Shown piece after piece: positions 30,325 to 39,801 of a DNA stretch of 64,000 bases. Origin of the DNA: Methanomassiliicoccales archaeon (GTDB lineage: Archaea > Thermoplasmatota > Thermoplasmata > RBG-16-68-12 > SOIM01); contig SOIM01000037.1 of NCBI GenBank assembly GCA_004377185.1, forward strand, positions 1-64,000, given 5' to 3'. Under the pieces are notes generated by a model, which made no database searches, was not told where the DNA came from, and was given only the letters and a program-made list of their open reading frames with translations. The translations under genes and the position numbers were made by a program. Numbering within the stretch: the stretch's first letter is position 1; every line of letters starts with the position of its first letter.

Positions 30325-30394
30325 GTTATCTAAGCATCCCTCCACAACGAGGCCGTTCGGCTTGTTTTACCATCTGAACGGCCACCTTTTTTTT
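30325..30394 (+). ncRNA. Small RNA candidate 2 with strong 3' hairpin-polyU terminator
   Basis: TTTATATT at 30295-30302; perfect 8-bp stem GGCCGTTC (30351-30358)/GAACGGCC (30376-30383) followed by ACC-T8; upstream CCTC-cacaac-GAGG hairpin. 5' end is an estimate. Confidence 0.5.
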
Positions 30395-30470
30395 GGAGTC
30401 GTTTTGGGTTCGTGTGCGTAGCTACTTCTGTACCAAGAACTTGTTCAAATGGACGAACGAGTATTGCCAG

Positions 30471-30650
30471 TTACTCCTCAAAAAGGGTCCCCGATTTGGC
30501 CCAGTTCTCCTTCTCGATGTCCTCAAAGATCACGTAGGTCTCATCTGGAGGCGCCTTTGCGATTCTTACGATGGCATCTGTTATCGCTTTTGCAAGCTCT
30601 CTCTTCTGCTCGATAGGTCTCGGCCACATGGTCACTCTTACGACAGGCAT
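30471..30650 (-). CDS. 4-oxalocrotonate tautomerase family protein
   Basis: MPVVRVTMWPRPIEQKRELAKAITDAIVRIAKAPPDETYVIFEDIEKENWAKSG, Pro-1 catalytic. Confidence 0.93.
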   Translation of the reverse strand: MPVVRVTMWPRPIEQKRELAKAITDAIVRIAKAPPDETYVIFEDIEKENWAKSGTLFEE

Positions 30651-30913
30651 TCTACAACTCTCCTCTTCTTTCCCTATGCGTACCTGCGATTTATATACAA
30701 CTATCGAAAACACACTGGGACGCCTGGCATCGAAACTTCTCGGCCGTGTGATCGGTATTTCCTTTTTTTCCCACCAACCGCATTTATGCCGATTTCATCT
30801 CTCCCTTCCTTTCTGAACTTGCCTCCTTTTCTTGCTTACGGGATACCCCTAAAACGAGCAACTCTTAAGATGTCAAAGAAAGGTTTAAATAGAATCGCCA
30901 GTAATAGGATATT

Positions 30914-30975
30914 GGGTGTTTGAATGGGCAATCTCCCCCCTCCTAGAAGATTTTCCCGTTCAACACCACTTTTTT
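30914..30975 (+). ncRNA. Small RNA candidate 3: hairpin with C-rich loop and U6 terminator
   Basis: aaaggTTTAAATag TATA/BRE at ~30880-30892; stem GGTGTTTGAATGGG (30915-30928)/CCCGTTCAACACC (30955-30967), loop CAATCTCCCCCCTCCTAGAAGATTTT, then T6 at 30970-30975. Confidence 0.5.
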
Positions 30976-31098
30976 CTCGGTGAGTCATTGTTTTCCTCTG
31001 TTTGCCCTGATCCGACTCTAATGCAAACGCGGTTTCCGTTCAGGCGTAGAAACCAAAATCTATAACAGTTTCCAAGCATATTAACCCCGAGTGATACA

Positions 31099-32430
31099 AT
31101 GAAGGTTCTCAATGTGGGAGGAGGGGCAAGGGAGCACTCGATCGTAGAGGCGCTGAGTAAGAGCGGTGCCGAGATATACTCGGTGATGAAGAACAAGAAC
31201 CCCGGAATCGCGAAGGCTTCCAAGGATTATGTCCTCATGGACGAGTGTGAGATTGAGAAAGTTGCGGAATGGGCCATTTCCAAGGGTGTAGAGCTGGCCA
31301 TCATCGGGCCTGAGTCACCTTTGGGAGAAGGCATCGTCGATCTGCTCGAGAGCAAAGGAATCCCTTGCGTAGGGCCCTCGAAGGCGGCAGCTCAGATCGA
31401 GATCTCCAAGGAGTACGCCAGAGACCTGATGAAAAGGAACAATATACCAGGATACGTTGAGCACCGGGCCTTTGACAATCTGGAGGACATCAGGCAGTTC
31501 TTGGAGGAGTTCGGTCGGGACGTGGTGGTGAAACCGATCGGCCTGACTGGCGGAAAAGGCGTGAAGATAATGGGGGAACAACTGAAGGACTATGACGACG
31601 TTCTGGCCTATTGTAGCGAAATACTCGAGAACGAGATCGGCGGTCAGTCCCGATTGATAATCGAGGAAAGATGTATCGGGGAGGAGTTCACCCTTCAGGC
31701 ATTCTGTGATGGCAAGACACTGGCTCCAATGCCGGCCGTGCAGGACCATAAGAGAGCTTACGAAGGGGATGAGGGGCCCAACACTGGCGGTATGGGCTCC
31801 TATTCCGAGTCAAACTGGCTTTTACCCTTCCTCACCAAAGAGGAATACGACCAAGCGGTGGACATAATGAAACAGACCATCGAAGCGATGGCTGCGGAAG
31901 GGACTCCCTACAAAGGCGTTCTTTATGGCCAGTTCATGTTGACCGCGGACGGTCTGAAGCTTATCGAATACAATGCAAGATTCGGGGACCCAGAATCAAT
32001 GAACGTCCTTCCCACGCTCCAGGATGATTTCCTGACCATATGCAAAGGGATAGTGGACGGCAACTTGAGCGCTGCCATCACGTTCGACCCGAAGGCAACT
32101 GTCTGCAAATATGTGGTCCCCATCGGCTACGGTGTGAAGTCTCTCGTAGGGGAGAAAATCTACCTGGATGAGGGAGCCATAAAGAAGACCGGAGCTGAGC
32201 TCTACTACGCTTCGGTCAACGAAGAGGGGGGACAGATATACACAACCTCATCGCGGTCGCTGGGCATCGTGGGGGTTGCCAATACGATTTCCGAGGCCGA
32301 GTTCATTTCCGAGGAAGCGCTCAGATACATCAGCGGAAAGGCATACATGAGGCATGACATAGGAAAGCCAGAGAGCATCCGAAGGAAGATTGAAAGGATG
32401 GAAGAGATACGGGGGAGTCGATCAGCATAG
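31099..32430 (+). CDS. purD: Phosphoribosylamine-glycine ligase
   Basis: MKVLNVGGGAREHSIVEAL, IIGPESPLGEGIVD, GPNTGGMGSYSES, YNARFGDPESMNVLP. Confidence 0.96.
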   Translation: MKVLNVGGGAREHSIVEALSKSGAEIYSVMKNKNPGIAKASKDYVLMDECEIEKVAEWAISKGVELAIIGPESPLGEGIVDLLESKGIPCVGPSKAAAQIEISKEYARDLMKRNNIPGYVEHRAFDNLEDIRQFLEEFGRDVVVKPIGLTGGKGVKIMGEQLKDYDDVLAYCSEILENEIGGQSRLIIEERCIGEEFTLQAFCDGKTLAPMPAVQDHKRAYEGDEGPNTGGMGSYSESNWLLPFLTKEEYDQAVDIMKQTIEAMAAEGTPYKGVLYGQFMLTADGLKLIEYNARFGDPESMNVLPTLQDDFLTICKGIVDGNLSAAITFDPKATVCKYVVPIGYGVKSLVGEKIYLDEGAIKKTGAELYYASVNEEGGQIYTTSSRSLGIVGVANTISEAEFISEEALRYISGKAYMRHDIGKPESIRRKIERMEEIRGSRSA

Positions 32431-33509
32431 ATGTCCTTGACCTTACTAAGAAGCTCATCGGAATACCGAGTGCTTTCGGCAATGAGGGTGAGATGGGGGA
32501 ATACGTAGCAACCCTCCTGGACAAGCAAGAGGTCGTTCTCCAAAAAGTGCCTGGATATCCGCCCAATGTCGTTGCGAGAAGGATTTTGAGTGGAGATGCG
32601 CCTACCATCATTCTGAACGGACATCTTGACACAATCGAGCCCCTGTCCAGCTGGCAGGAAGATCCATTCACCCCCAGGTTGAAGGGAAACATGCTCTATG
32701 GTCTGGGAGCGTCCGACATGAAGGGCGGGCTGGCCGTTCTCATCAACGTTTTCAGGAAGGTCAGGAATAGCAGGATCAATCTGATGTTCGTTGGGACGGT
32801 GGACGAGGAAGGAGAATCCACTGGTGCCCATTCTTTTGTCAGAGAGTATGAGGGTGACTTCTGTCTGGTTGGTGAACCTTCAAGAGAAAGGATTGGACTT
32901 GGGGGAAGGGGAAGGTATGTTGTAGAGATTATTGCCAAGGGTAAGGCAGCCCAAGGTGCCAGACCTCACTGGGGCATTAATGCGATTGAAGACATGGCTG
33001 AAGTGGTTGGATCATTGAAAAGGGTCAGGATACGAAAGCACAGGGTGTTGGGAGAGGGATCCATCACCCCTCTGGGAATAGAAGGAGGGGAGGAATCGCT
33101 CACCATTCCTGAGACATGCAAGCTGAAGGTTGACCGGCACACGGTCAAGGGCGAAACAAGGGATATGATAAAGAGGGATTTTGAGATGGTCGTGGGCAAA
33201 CTGGACGTCGGTTCTCGAATTCGAGTTTCGTTCGCCAAGAGAGGAACCCCCTTCCTGAAGCCATATATTGTCGATAGAAGGAACAAGTACGTTCATGGGT
33301 TCATCCAGTCCTTCAAGTCCCGATATCGAAGGGAGCCGGTGATTACTTATGCGAAGTCGGTCGGGGACTACAATGTCTTCGGATCCCGAATGCCCACAGT
33401 GGTTTTCGGACCAATCGGCAGGGGCTCGCACACCTCAAAGGAAAGGGTGGACGTCCGATCCCTGTACCGATGCGAGAAGTTCCTGACTGAATGCCTGGAG
33501 GCTTTCTAA
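32427..33509 (+). CDS. M20-family metallopeptidase (ArgE/DapE/LysK-like)
   Basis: Reading frame extends upstream of the ATG as SIDVLDLTKKLIGIPSAFGNEGEMGEY; LNGHLDTIEP, GLGASDMKGGLAVLI, GTVDEEGESTGA; exact start unresolved. Confidence 0.85.
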   Translation: MDVLDLTKKLIGIPSAFGNEGEMGEYVATLLDKQEVVLQKVPGYPPNVVARRILSGDAPTIILNGHLDTIEPLSSWQEDPFTPRLKGNMLYGLGASDMKGGLAVLINVFRKVRNSRINLMFVGTVDEEGESTGAHSFVREYEGDFCLVGEPSRERIGLGGRGRYVVEIIAKGKAAQGARPHWGINAIEDMAEVVGSLKRVRIRKHRVLGEGSITPLGIEGGEESLTIPETCKLKVDRHTVKGETRDMIKRDFEMVVGKLDVGSRIRVSFAKRGTPFLKPYIVDRRNKYVHGFIQSFKSRYRREPVITYAKSVGDYNVFGSRMPTVVFGPIGRGSHTSKERVDVRSLYRCEKFLTECLEAF

Positions 33510-33547
33510 CCCAAAGAATCTTATAAGCATTGGAGAATCAGCACTAC

Positions 33548-34165
33548 ATGGACAATCTCGAAGAAATCGCAAAGGAAATCCAGGCCAATCTTGATGAGAA
33601 GGATGAAATAAGAGAGGTTGCGCTGAAGTCTTCGAGAGCAATTCTGAGGCTATCTGGATCGGCACTCAGACAAATGCAGAAGGGAGAAGACGAGTCGGAG
33701 AACCTCCAGGCCGCCAGGAACGAAGCCCATCGACTGACCGGGGTCTTGGAAGGACATCCTGATATCTACTATTCAGGTTTTGTCGAGAATGCCTTCCAGG
33801 AGCTCACCGAGGCACACGTCCTTCGAAATATCCTGAGGGGAGAACGGATCCGGGACCCGAAGGAGGTCGGCGTTCATCCAATTGCGTACCTCTTGGGTCT
33901 GGGTGATGTCGTTGGAGAACTGAGGAGGCTCGCCCTGAATTCTCTCATTAACGGCGGGGTGAAGAAGGCCAAGGACTGCCTGGAGAAGATGGAGACGATC
34001 TACGATATTCTCATCCGTTTCGACTATCCAAGTGCATTGGTGCCCATCAGGAGAAAACAGGACATTGCCAGGAGTCTGATAGAGAAAACCCGTGGCGAGA
34101 TTGCCGTTGCTTCCACAAGCAGTGCCCTTGAGGCGAAAATAGGAAACCTGGAGAAGAAGATCTGA
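33548..34165 (+). CDS. Translin family protein
   Basis: DEIREVALKSSRAILRLSGSALRQ...YLLGLGDVVGELRRLALNSLINGGVKKAKDCLEKMETIYDILIRFDYPSALVP. Confidence 0.85.
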   Translation: MDNLEEIAKEIQANLDEKDEIREVALKSSRAILRLSGSALRQMQKGEDESENLQAARNEAHRLTGVLEGHPDIYYSGFVENAFQELTEAHVLRNILRGERIRDPKEVGVHPIAYLLGLGDVVGELRRLALNSLINGGVKKAKDCLEKMETIYDILIRFDYPSALVPIRRKQDIARSLIEKTRGEIAVASTSSALEAKIGNLEKKI

Positions 34166-34166
34166 A

Positions 34167-34610
34167 CTATCTGCGGAAAGTAACCTTCATGGTCTCTACT
34201 TGCGAGACTGGCTTCTTGTCTTTCCCCCTTCTTGAAAGGGTCACCAATCCCCATTTCTGAAGTGCGCTCAAATCGTCGTACACGTTCTTGTAGTTCCTGT
34301 TCAGTTGCCCTGCAAGGTCTGTTATTGATTTCACATCGTGCATTCTCACATATTCCAGAAGCTCCAGTCTTCTGGGGGAGAGGTCCGCGAATATCTCTGG
34401 CGTATCAATCTCTATCTTCTCGATGTACTCACAGCCCTCGGTTCTTAACGCTCTCCACAAAATGTAGTCGTCCACGAAGAAGGGGCTACCACACTTGTCA
34501 ACAGAAACCCTCTGATGCAGAGCCTCTATCGAACCGTAGCCTCTACCCAGCTCCTCCAGTTCGTTTTGGATGTCCTTCTGTCTGTGAATCTTCTCGGTTT
34601 CTATGATCAC
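34167..34610 (-). CDS. HVO_A0114-type wHTH protein, putative TumA-like antitoxin
   Basis: LSPRRLELLEYVRMHDVKSITDLAGQLNRNYKNVYDDLSALQKWGLVTL wHTH; partner of the upstream TumE-like ORF. Confidence 0.75.
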   Translation of the reverse strand: MIIETEKIHRQKDIQNELEELGRGYGSIEALHQRVSVDKCGSPFFVDDYILWRALRTEGCEYIEKIEIDTPEIFADLSPRRLELLEYVRMHDVKSITDLAGQLNRNYKNVYDDLSALQKWGLVTLSRRGKDKKPVSQVETMKVTFRR

Positions 34611-34619
34611 TCTCTCCCC

Positions 34620-34919
34620 TCACAAAGCGGAAATGTCCATAGTCAACAGATTCTTTCTGAATTCTTTTACCAGTCCAGCCACTTGTTTCAATGACTTCTT
34701 TGGGCAAGGTTTCTGTTCAAGGAGGGAACCGTTCTCATCATATTTGTCGAAGTGTGGGCCTATCTCCCAATTGTCGAATCTGACCAGAGGAACCCACGAA
34801 CCCTCCGAAAGAACCTTGTACGTGTAGCTGAAGAACTGGATCTTGTTTCCCTCCAAAACCTCAATCGAGTCCAAGACCTCGTTCTTATGAACCCAAATCC
34901 GTTCTTTTGTAATTCTCAC
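34620..34919 (-). CDS. TumE/DUF6516-like toxin
   Basis: WVPLVRFDNWEIGPHFDKYDENGSLLEQKPCPKKSLKQVAGLVKEFRKNL resembles the RYDN...H.H core; 9-nt gap to the antitoxin. Confidence 0.65.
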   Translation of the reverse strand: MRITKERIWVHKNEVLDSIEVLEGNKIQFFSYTYKVLSEGSWVPLVRFDNWEIGPHFDKYDENGSLLEQKPCPKKSLKQVAGLVKEFRKNLLTMDISAL

Positions 34920-35189
34920 CTAATCACCGGCAAAAACGAGACAAACAAAATAAAACTATCTTTAGAAACTGAGAACTGCTTTCAATTCTGATAATATCCG
35001 TTTATTCGATTTCGTGAGAGCCAGTAATACATTTACCAAATACACCATAGTTTTTTCCTTTCTACTCTGGACGGTTCCTTTACCAATCAGACCATATTAT
35101 CATTTTTCTGTTCCATTTTTGATATTCAGGTCGAAATCTAGTTAAATCAAATCAGGAAATCAATTCCGTTAAATTCACGAGGATTTCAC

Positions 35190-36131
35190 ATGGCAAATCG
35201 AGGTTCTGTTGGCGGGAGGAATGAACAAGACTCGTCCTCTTCGAGCGAATTCCCGAAGGACGAGAACGCGTACGGAGGTTTTGCCGAAGCCATATCCGCC
35301 CTCGAGAAGCTGAACCGTCTGGAATCCGACATCGCCACCATAATATCTGCGTGCAAGGTCCCCATCAAGGAAATCAAGAAGTTCTTCAGATGTACGACCC
35401 CTGACCAGGCTTCCAACGTCTCCATGTTCCAATACATGAGAGCGCTTTTCATGCAATTCGGCATAGATTTGGAGATATCGAGCATCGAACCATATTGCTA
35501 TTCTTTTACTGTGAGGAGTTCGGCAGTGTCTGACCTATACTCGGGCACCCGAGGTCGCACGTGCGATATAGTCGGTGAGGCAATATCCAGGTTCTTCCAG
35601 CGAGAGCTCAACCTTGACTGTCATGTCAAAGAGATTAGATGTGTGAATGCGGAGAATGGATGTTGTGAGTTTGAGGCAACGATAGACAGGGAAGACTTCT
35701 GTAGGGTGACTCTGGGAGATGCAGAAAGGGAGATACTGAGAACATTGATGCAATCCCACGGTCAGGATGATCTTCAAGGTGTCTCTTCCGACAGGATGGA
35801 CGAAGAACTGGAATTTCGAATAGCACTGCTCAAGAAGTGGGACCTCGTTGGTGAGGATGGGAAGGTGACCGAGCTTGGCATCAAGTGCACCACCCAGAGC
35901 CTGGAAGAGAACGATTTCGAACCACCATGGAGGGGGATGAGCGAACTGTCATCGGCCATTTCGAGCGCTCTGTCATTCGCCGAGGCCGGTCGAGTCTCGC
36001 TCTCCGATGATTCCCCCAATGACGATCAAACCGGCAAGATCTCTGACCTGAAAGAGGTCAGGGAGTGCAGAAGCTTTGCCGAGTTGCTGGCAAAGCAAGT
36101 CAACAAAGAATCCAAAAAGGAGGGATTCTGA
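35190..36131 (+). CDS. V4R-like sensor domain with C-terminal winged helix
   Basis: CDIVGEAISRFFQRELNLDCHVKEIRCVNAENGCCEFEA (V4R-like) then LGDAEREILRTLMQ...LLKKWDLVGEDGKVTELG (wHTH-like). Confidence 0.6.
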   Translation: MANRGSVGGRNEQDSSSSSEFPKDENAYGGFAEAISALEKLNRLESDIATIISACKVPIKEIKKFFRCTTPDQASNVSMFQYMRALFMQFGIDLEISSIEPYCYSFTVRSSAVSDLYSGTRGRTCDIVGEAISRFFQRELNLDCHVKEIRCVNAENGCCEFEATIDREDFCRVTLGDAEREILRTLMQSHGQDDLQGVSSDRMDEELEFRIALLKKWDLVGEDGKVTELGIKCTTQSLEENDFEPPWRGMSELSSAISSALSFAEAGRVSLSDDSPNDDQTGKISDLKEVRECRSFAELLAKQVNKESKKEGF

Positions 36132-36132
36132 A

Positions 36133-37005
36133 ATGAACAGGATAGAAACCGGAATATTTGGGCTCGATCAATTGATCGAGGGCGGATTGAACGAAAAGAG
36201 CACCATTGTGATAGTGGGCTCTAGCGGAACAGGAAAAACCACATTCGGAGTACAGTTCCTCTTGCATGGCATTGAGAACGGTGAGCAAGGTCTCTTCGTA
36301 ACACTCGAAGAATCGCCAGAACAAATAATGCGCCAAGCGGAGACAATTGGTTTGGACATGAGGAAGCACTATGAGAAGAACCTGTTCTTCATACATCTAA
36401 AAGGGAAGAACTTCAAGAAGATGATCGAAGAGCAGCTTCCACAGCTAGTCAAGGCCAGAAGCGACTACGACATCAGCACCAGGGTGGTAATCGATCCAAT
36501 AACCCCCGTCCTTTGGGCGACCGAGGACAAACTTGAGCAGAGGGAGCTCATCGGAAGGCTCTTCTACACGTTGAGGGAACTCGGAGTTGTCGTTTCGACC
36601 GTGGAGGAGCACACCAAGCCTGGCGAGGCGGTGGGAGAAGACGTGCTTCTTCCGATATACCTTGCGGACGGAGCTCTGCATCTGGAGTACTACCCCATCG
36701 GAGGAGCCTTCAACCGAACTCTCAAGGTTGTGAAGATGAGAGGGACCCACCACGGCGAGGGCGTGTATCCATACATGTTCATCCGAGGCTTGGGAGTGGT
36801 TGTTAGGGCATCCGCTACCGAAGTCACCCGCGAGCAGGGCGGGGACTACAGCGAAGTCTTTGACAAGGCAATAAAGACGGCCGAATCGAGCCAAGCACCC
36901 AAGCAGTTGTGCGGGAAGATAAAGAAGATGAAGGAATCCTGGGACTACGACTATTCCCCTGAAGAGGCTCTGCACATAGTCTTCGATTCATGCAAAATCA
37001 AGTAG
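36133..37005 (+). CDS. KaiC-like RecA-superfamily ATPase
   Basis: ETGIFGLDQLIEGGLNEKSTIVIVGSSGTGKTTFGVQFLLHG, LFVTLEESPEQI, RVVIDPITPV. Confidence 0.92.
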   Translation: MNRIETGIFGLDQLIEGGLNEKSTIVIVGSSGTGKTTFGVQFLLHGIENGEQGLFVTLEESPEQIMRQAETIGLDMRKHYEKNLFFIHLKGKNFKKMIEEQLPQLVKARSDYDISTRVVIDPITPVLWATEDKLEQRELIGRLFYTLRELGVVVSTVEEHTKPGEAVGEDVLLPIYLADGALHLEYYPIGGAFNRTLKVVKMRGTHHGEGVYPYMFIRGLGVVVRASATEVTREQGGDYSEVFDKAIKTAESSQAPKQLCGKIKKMKESWDYDYSPEEALHIVFDSCKIK

Positions 37006-37016
37006 AGTGTGCACCC

Positions 37017-37808
37017 ATGACAGACCCGAAGAAGGATATCGACAAGCGGATGGAAGCCGGAACGGCCACCATGCTCAAGCACATGCTGGACCTGGAACTT
37101 AGGAAGGTCAAGGATGAGAATGGCATTGACGCGGTCATGTTCATGGGTGTGGACGGCCGGATGTTCTCCTCGGATATCCCTGTTGACCTTACTCCTCCGC
37201 AGTACAGGCTCTTGAACTTGGTGAAGTCACATCTTCCTCACATCTGCGGCCAGTTGAGCGCGGAGAACCTGCAGATATCCGTCCAGTACTACGAGGGTGG
37301 TACAATCATCATTTCAGGGGTGGGTCCGAACGCGTTTCTCATCTTCTTACTGACCAAGAAGATAGAGTTCAATGATATGGAGAAGATGCTCGCCAACGTG
37401 GAGGATGCCAGTGTCGTCATGAGGCATCTCTTCGAGCTGAGACCTCACTCCCCTGAAATCCTGTCAACCTACAGCGAGAAGGTCGCTGCAGAGCTCACTG
37501 ACCTATCAAGGCGACTGTTCGTGGAACGGTTCGAGGAAACACCGGGGTACAAGAAGAACATGGAGATACTGAACTTCGTCAAGAAGAAGATAAAACAAAC
37601 AGTGGGTGTGGGAGCCGTTGATGAAGTTGTGACCTTCTCTTTTAACGAGCTTGGTACATCCGCGGCCTATATGAATGACGACCTCTGGCTGAAGTTTATG
37701 GAGAACGTGATACACCACATTGAGGAAATGAGCGGAGACATGGTCGCCCAGGATTTCGCATCCACTTCGTTGCCTGAGATTCAGAAGAAGCTCAAATCAT
37801 TTGTGTGA
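37017..37808 (+). CDS. Roadblock/LC7-like domain protein with helical C-terminus
   Basis: LELRKVKDENGIDAVMFMGVDGRMFSSDIP...ISVQYYEGGTIIISGVGPNAFLIFLL pattern; weak family match. Confidence 0.5.
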   Translation: MTDPKKDIDKRMEAGTATMLKHMLDLELRKVKDENGIDAVMFMGVDGRMFSSDIPVDLTPPQYRLLNLVKSHLPHICGQLSAENLQISVQYYEGGTIIISGVGPNAFLIFLLTKKIEFNDMEKMLANVEDASVVMRHLFELRPHSPEILSTYSEKVAAELTDLSRRLFVERFEETPGYKKNMEILNFVKKKIKQTVGVGAVDEVVTFSFNELGTSAAYMNDDLWLKFMENVIHHIEEMSGDMVAQDFASTSLPEIQKKLKSFV

Positions 37809-37817
37809 GGCTCGGTG

Positions 37818-39548
37818 ATGGTTGATGAGAAACGGGTTGTGGAAGATCGGAGGGATGTAGCTCAAGCTCGCTGTCAGTATTGTGGCCGGACGTTCAAATC
37901 TCCCCGAGGAAGAAGCATTCATGAACGGGCTTGCAAGAAGAGAGAGTCGACCACTTCCCGTGAGGATGTCGTGGGAGAAGGCGTTCCAGAGCATGTATCA
38001 TCGGCAGTGACTTCTGCGTCGGGGGCCGAGGTCGTGGACATCGTCGAGGAGCTCACGGTCCCCATTCCTGCTGATCAAGAAGGGGGCCTCAAGGTTGACT
38101 TCCGGATGCCTGAAGCAAGCTATGTGTCTGATGCTTCAGCCGAGATAAAGCAACTCATCTCTCAGATGGAAAAGGAGAGGAAGAAGTGGGAAGAAGAGCG
38201 AAAGAGATTCATGGAACAGACCGAAGCCCTTGTGGTTGAAGAGGAACGCTATCCGACCACCGAGATTTCCGAGCCCCGGTCTCTGAGGGAACTGGACGTT
38301 GAGGATGTCAAGCTCTTTGAGATGAAAGTAGCAGGGGAATTGGATGAGATGAGGGCCCAGCTCCGGAAGAAAGCGGACGCGGAAATGACGAGGGAACTGC
38401 TCGAAATGAAGGAGGACGTGGCGACACAACTCGATTACCTGGATGATAATGTTGCCACGCTGACCACGGTACTGAGCGAATTCAGTGCACGTACTCTGGA
38501 CGACCTAGCGGTCTTGAGGAAGAACCTCAAGGTGAAAGCAGACGAGGGTGATTTGGATTCTGTGAAGAAAAAGATCCGAAGGATGAATACGAAACTTGAA
38601 GGGGTCTTGGAAGAGGTTGGCTACCGAGAAAGTCTAGATATATCAAAGATTCCTCCCGGAATACTGGAGCTTGTGTACCAGACTACTCTGGATGATATTG
38701 CCAGGGCCTTGAACAAGACGCTTGGACATTCGGATGCTGAGAAGACGATTTTGGGTGTGTTAGAGGAGGTTAGGCTGAAGACCAGTGGTAGCGAACTCTT
38801 CCGGTATCAGTCTCCTAGGTTCGAAATCAAAGGTATGGCTTCCTCAATGGAAAAGGGTTTGATATCGGCCAAGCAGGTGCAAATGACCTACGAAGAACTT
38901 GTCAAGAAGATGTTGGAACACATACCTAGACACACGCCCAAGAACTTCCGGGCGCTGATCAAGGTCAAGAGCCAGGAATTTGCAGTTGACAGAAGCAACA
39001 GGCTGGGAAAAGAACTGAGAAACATAAGCCAGGATGTTCAGTCTCTTCAGGGGTCACTGTCAGAAGTCTCTCAGAATGTGTCGGTAGAGGTATCGCGGTT
39101 GAGTTCACAGCTGAAGGACATCAGAAGGGAACTGGAGAAGGCAATCTCAGATAGCAAGGTCGAGGTTTCCGTCGGCGCATCGGAACCCAAGGATGAGGGT
39201 CAGTCACTGAGTAGGGAGGAAAGGATCGTTCAGGCGAGATTCCAACATGACGTGAATGGACATGAGGCGGATCCCACAAGCCAGTTGCAAGAGGAGGATG
39301 ACTCTGGGGCAATATCTTACAATGAAATCGAAGGTGTCGTTCTTTCTTCAATCCCAGAAGAGGGTGTCAGCTTCACCAAACTGAAGAAGAAATTGAGTCC
39401 CGCCTTTCCTGGAATGGACGTTCAGTCCGTTCTTGATTCGTTATTCCAAAGAGGCCTGACTGAGAAGAGGCCAAGAGGAAAAGGATTCATCTATTACGCC
39501 AAAGAAGAGGCAGAAAAAGAAGAAGGGAGTGGCCCCGAAAATGAGTGA
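37818..39548 (+). CDS. C2H2-type Zn-finger / long coiled-coil protein with C-terminal wHTH-like region
   Basis: CQYCGRTFKSPRGRSIHERACKKR at N-terminus; long heptad-rich centre; C-terminal VLSSIPEEGVSFTKLKKKLSPAFPGMDVQSVLDSLFQRGLTEKRPRGKGFIYY. Confidence 0.7.
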   Translation: MVDEKRVVEDRRDVAQARCQYCGRTFKSPRGRSIHERACKKRESTTSREDVVGEGVPEHVSSAVTSASGAEVVDIVEELTVPIPADQEGGLKVDFRMPEASYVSDASAEIKQLISQMEKERKKWEEERKRFMEQTEALVVEEERYPTTEISEPRSLRELDVEDVKLFEMKVAGELDEMRAQLRKKADAEMTRELLEMKEDVATQLDYLDDNVATLTTVLSEFSARTLDDLAVLRKNLKVKADEGDLDSVKKKIRRMNTKLEGVLEEVGYRESLDISKIPPGILELVYQTTLDDIARALNKTLGHSDAEKTILGVLEEVRLKTSGSELFRYQSPRFEIKGMASSMEKGLISAKQVQMTYEELVKKMLEHIPRHTPKNFRALIKVKSQEFAVDRSNRLGKELRNISQDVQSLQGSLSEVSQNVSVEVSRLSSQLKDIRRELEKAISDSKVEVSVGASEPKDEGQSLSREERIVQARFQHDVNGHEADPTSQLQEEDDSGAISYNEIEGVVLSSIPEEGVSFTKLKKKLSPAFPGMDVQSVLDSLFQRGLTEKRPRGKGFIYYAKEEAEKEEGSGPENE

Positions 39549-39789
39549 AGAAGAATCAGGGAGAGGTTCCGAGAAGAAAGGCATAGAGGACCTCTCCCGG
39601 ACCGAATTGCTGGTCTACGGAATCCTAACAGAGGAAGGATTCACCTTGGAGAGAATAGGAAAGGAGGTTGGGGACAAGGCCAGCTACACTGAGGTTCTGG
39701 ACGCGCTCAAGGTGCTGCTTGACAGTGAACTCGTGTCCGTCACCATGCATGGTAGACACACGATTTACCAAAGGGTTGAAGAATACTAG
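39541..39789 (+). CDS. Small winged-helix protein
   Basis: LSRTELLVYGILTEEGFTLERIGKEVGDKASYTEVLDALKVLLDSELVSVTMHGRHTIYQRV; overlaps preceding stop. Confidence 0.65.
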   Translation: MSEEESGRGSEKKGIEDLSRTELLVYGILTEEGFTLERIGKEVGDKASYTEVLDALKVLLDSELVSVTMHGRHTIYQRVEEY

Positions 39790-39801
39790 GAGGTGAAAGA
39801 A

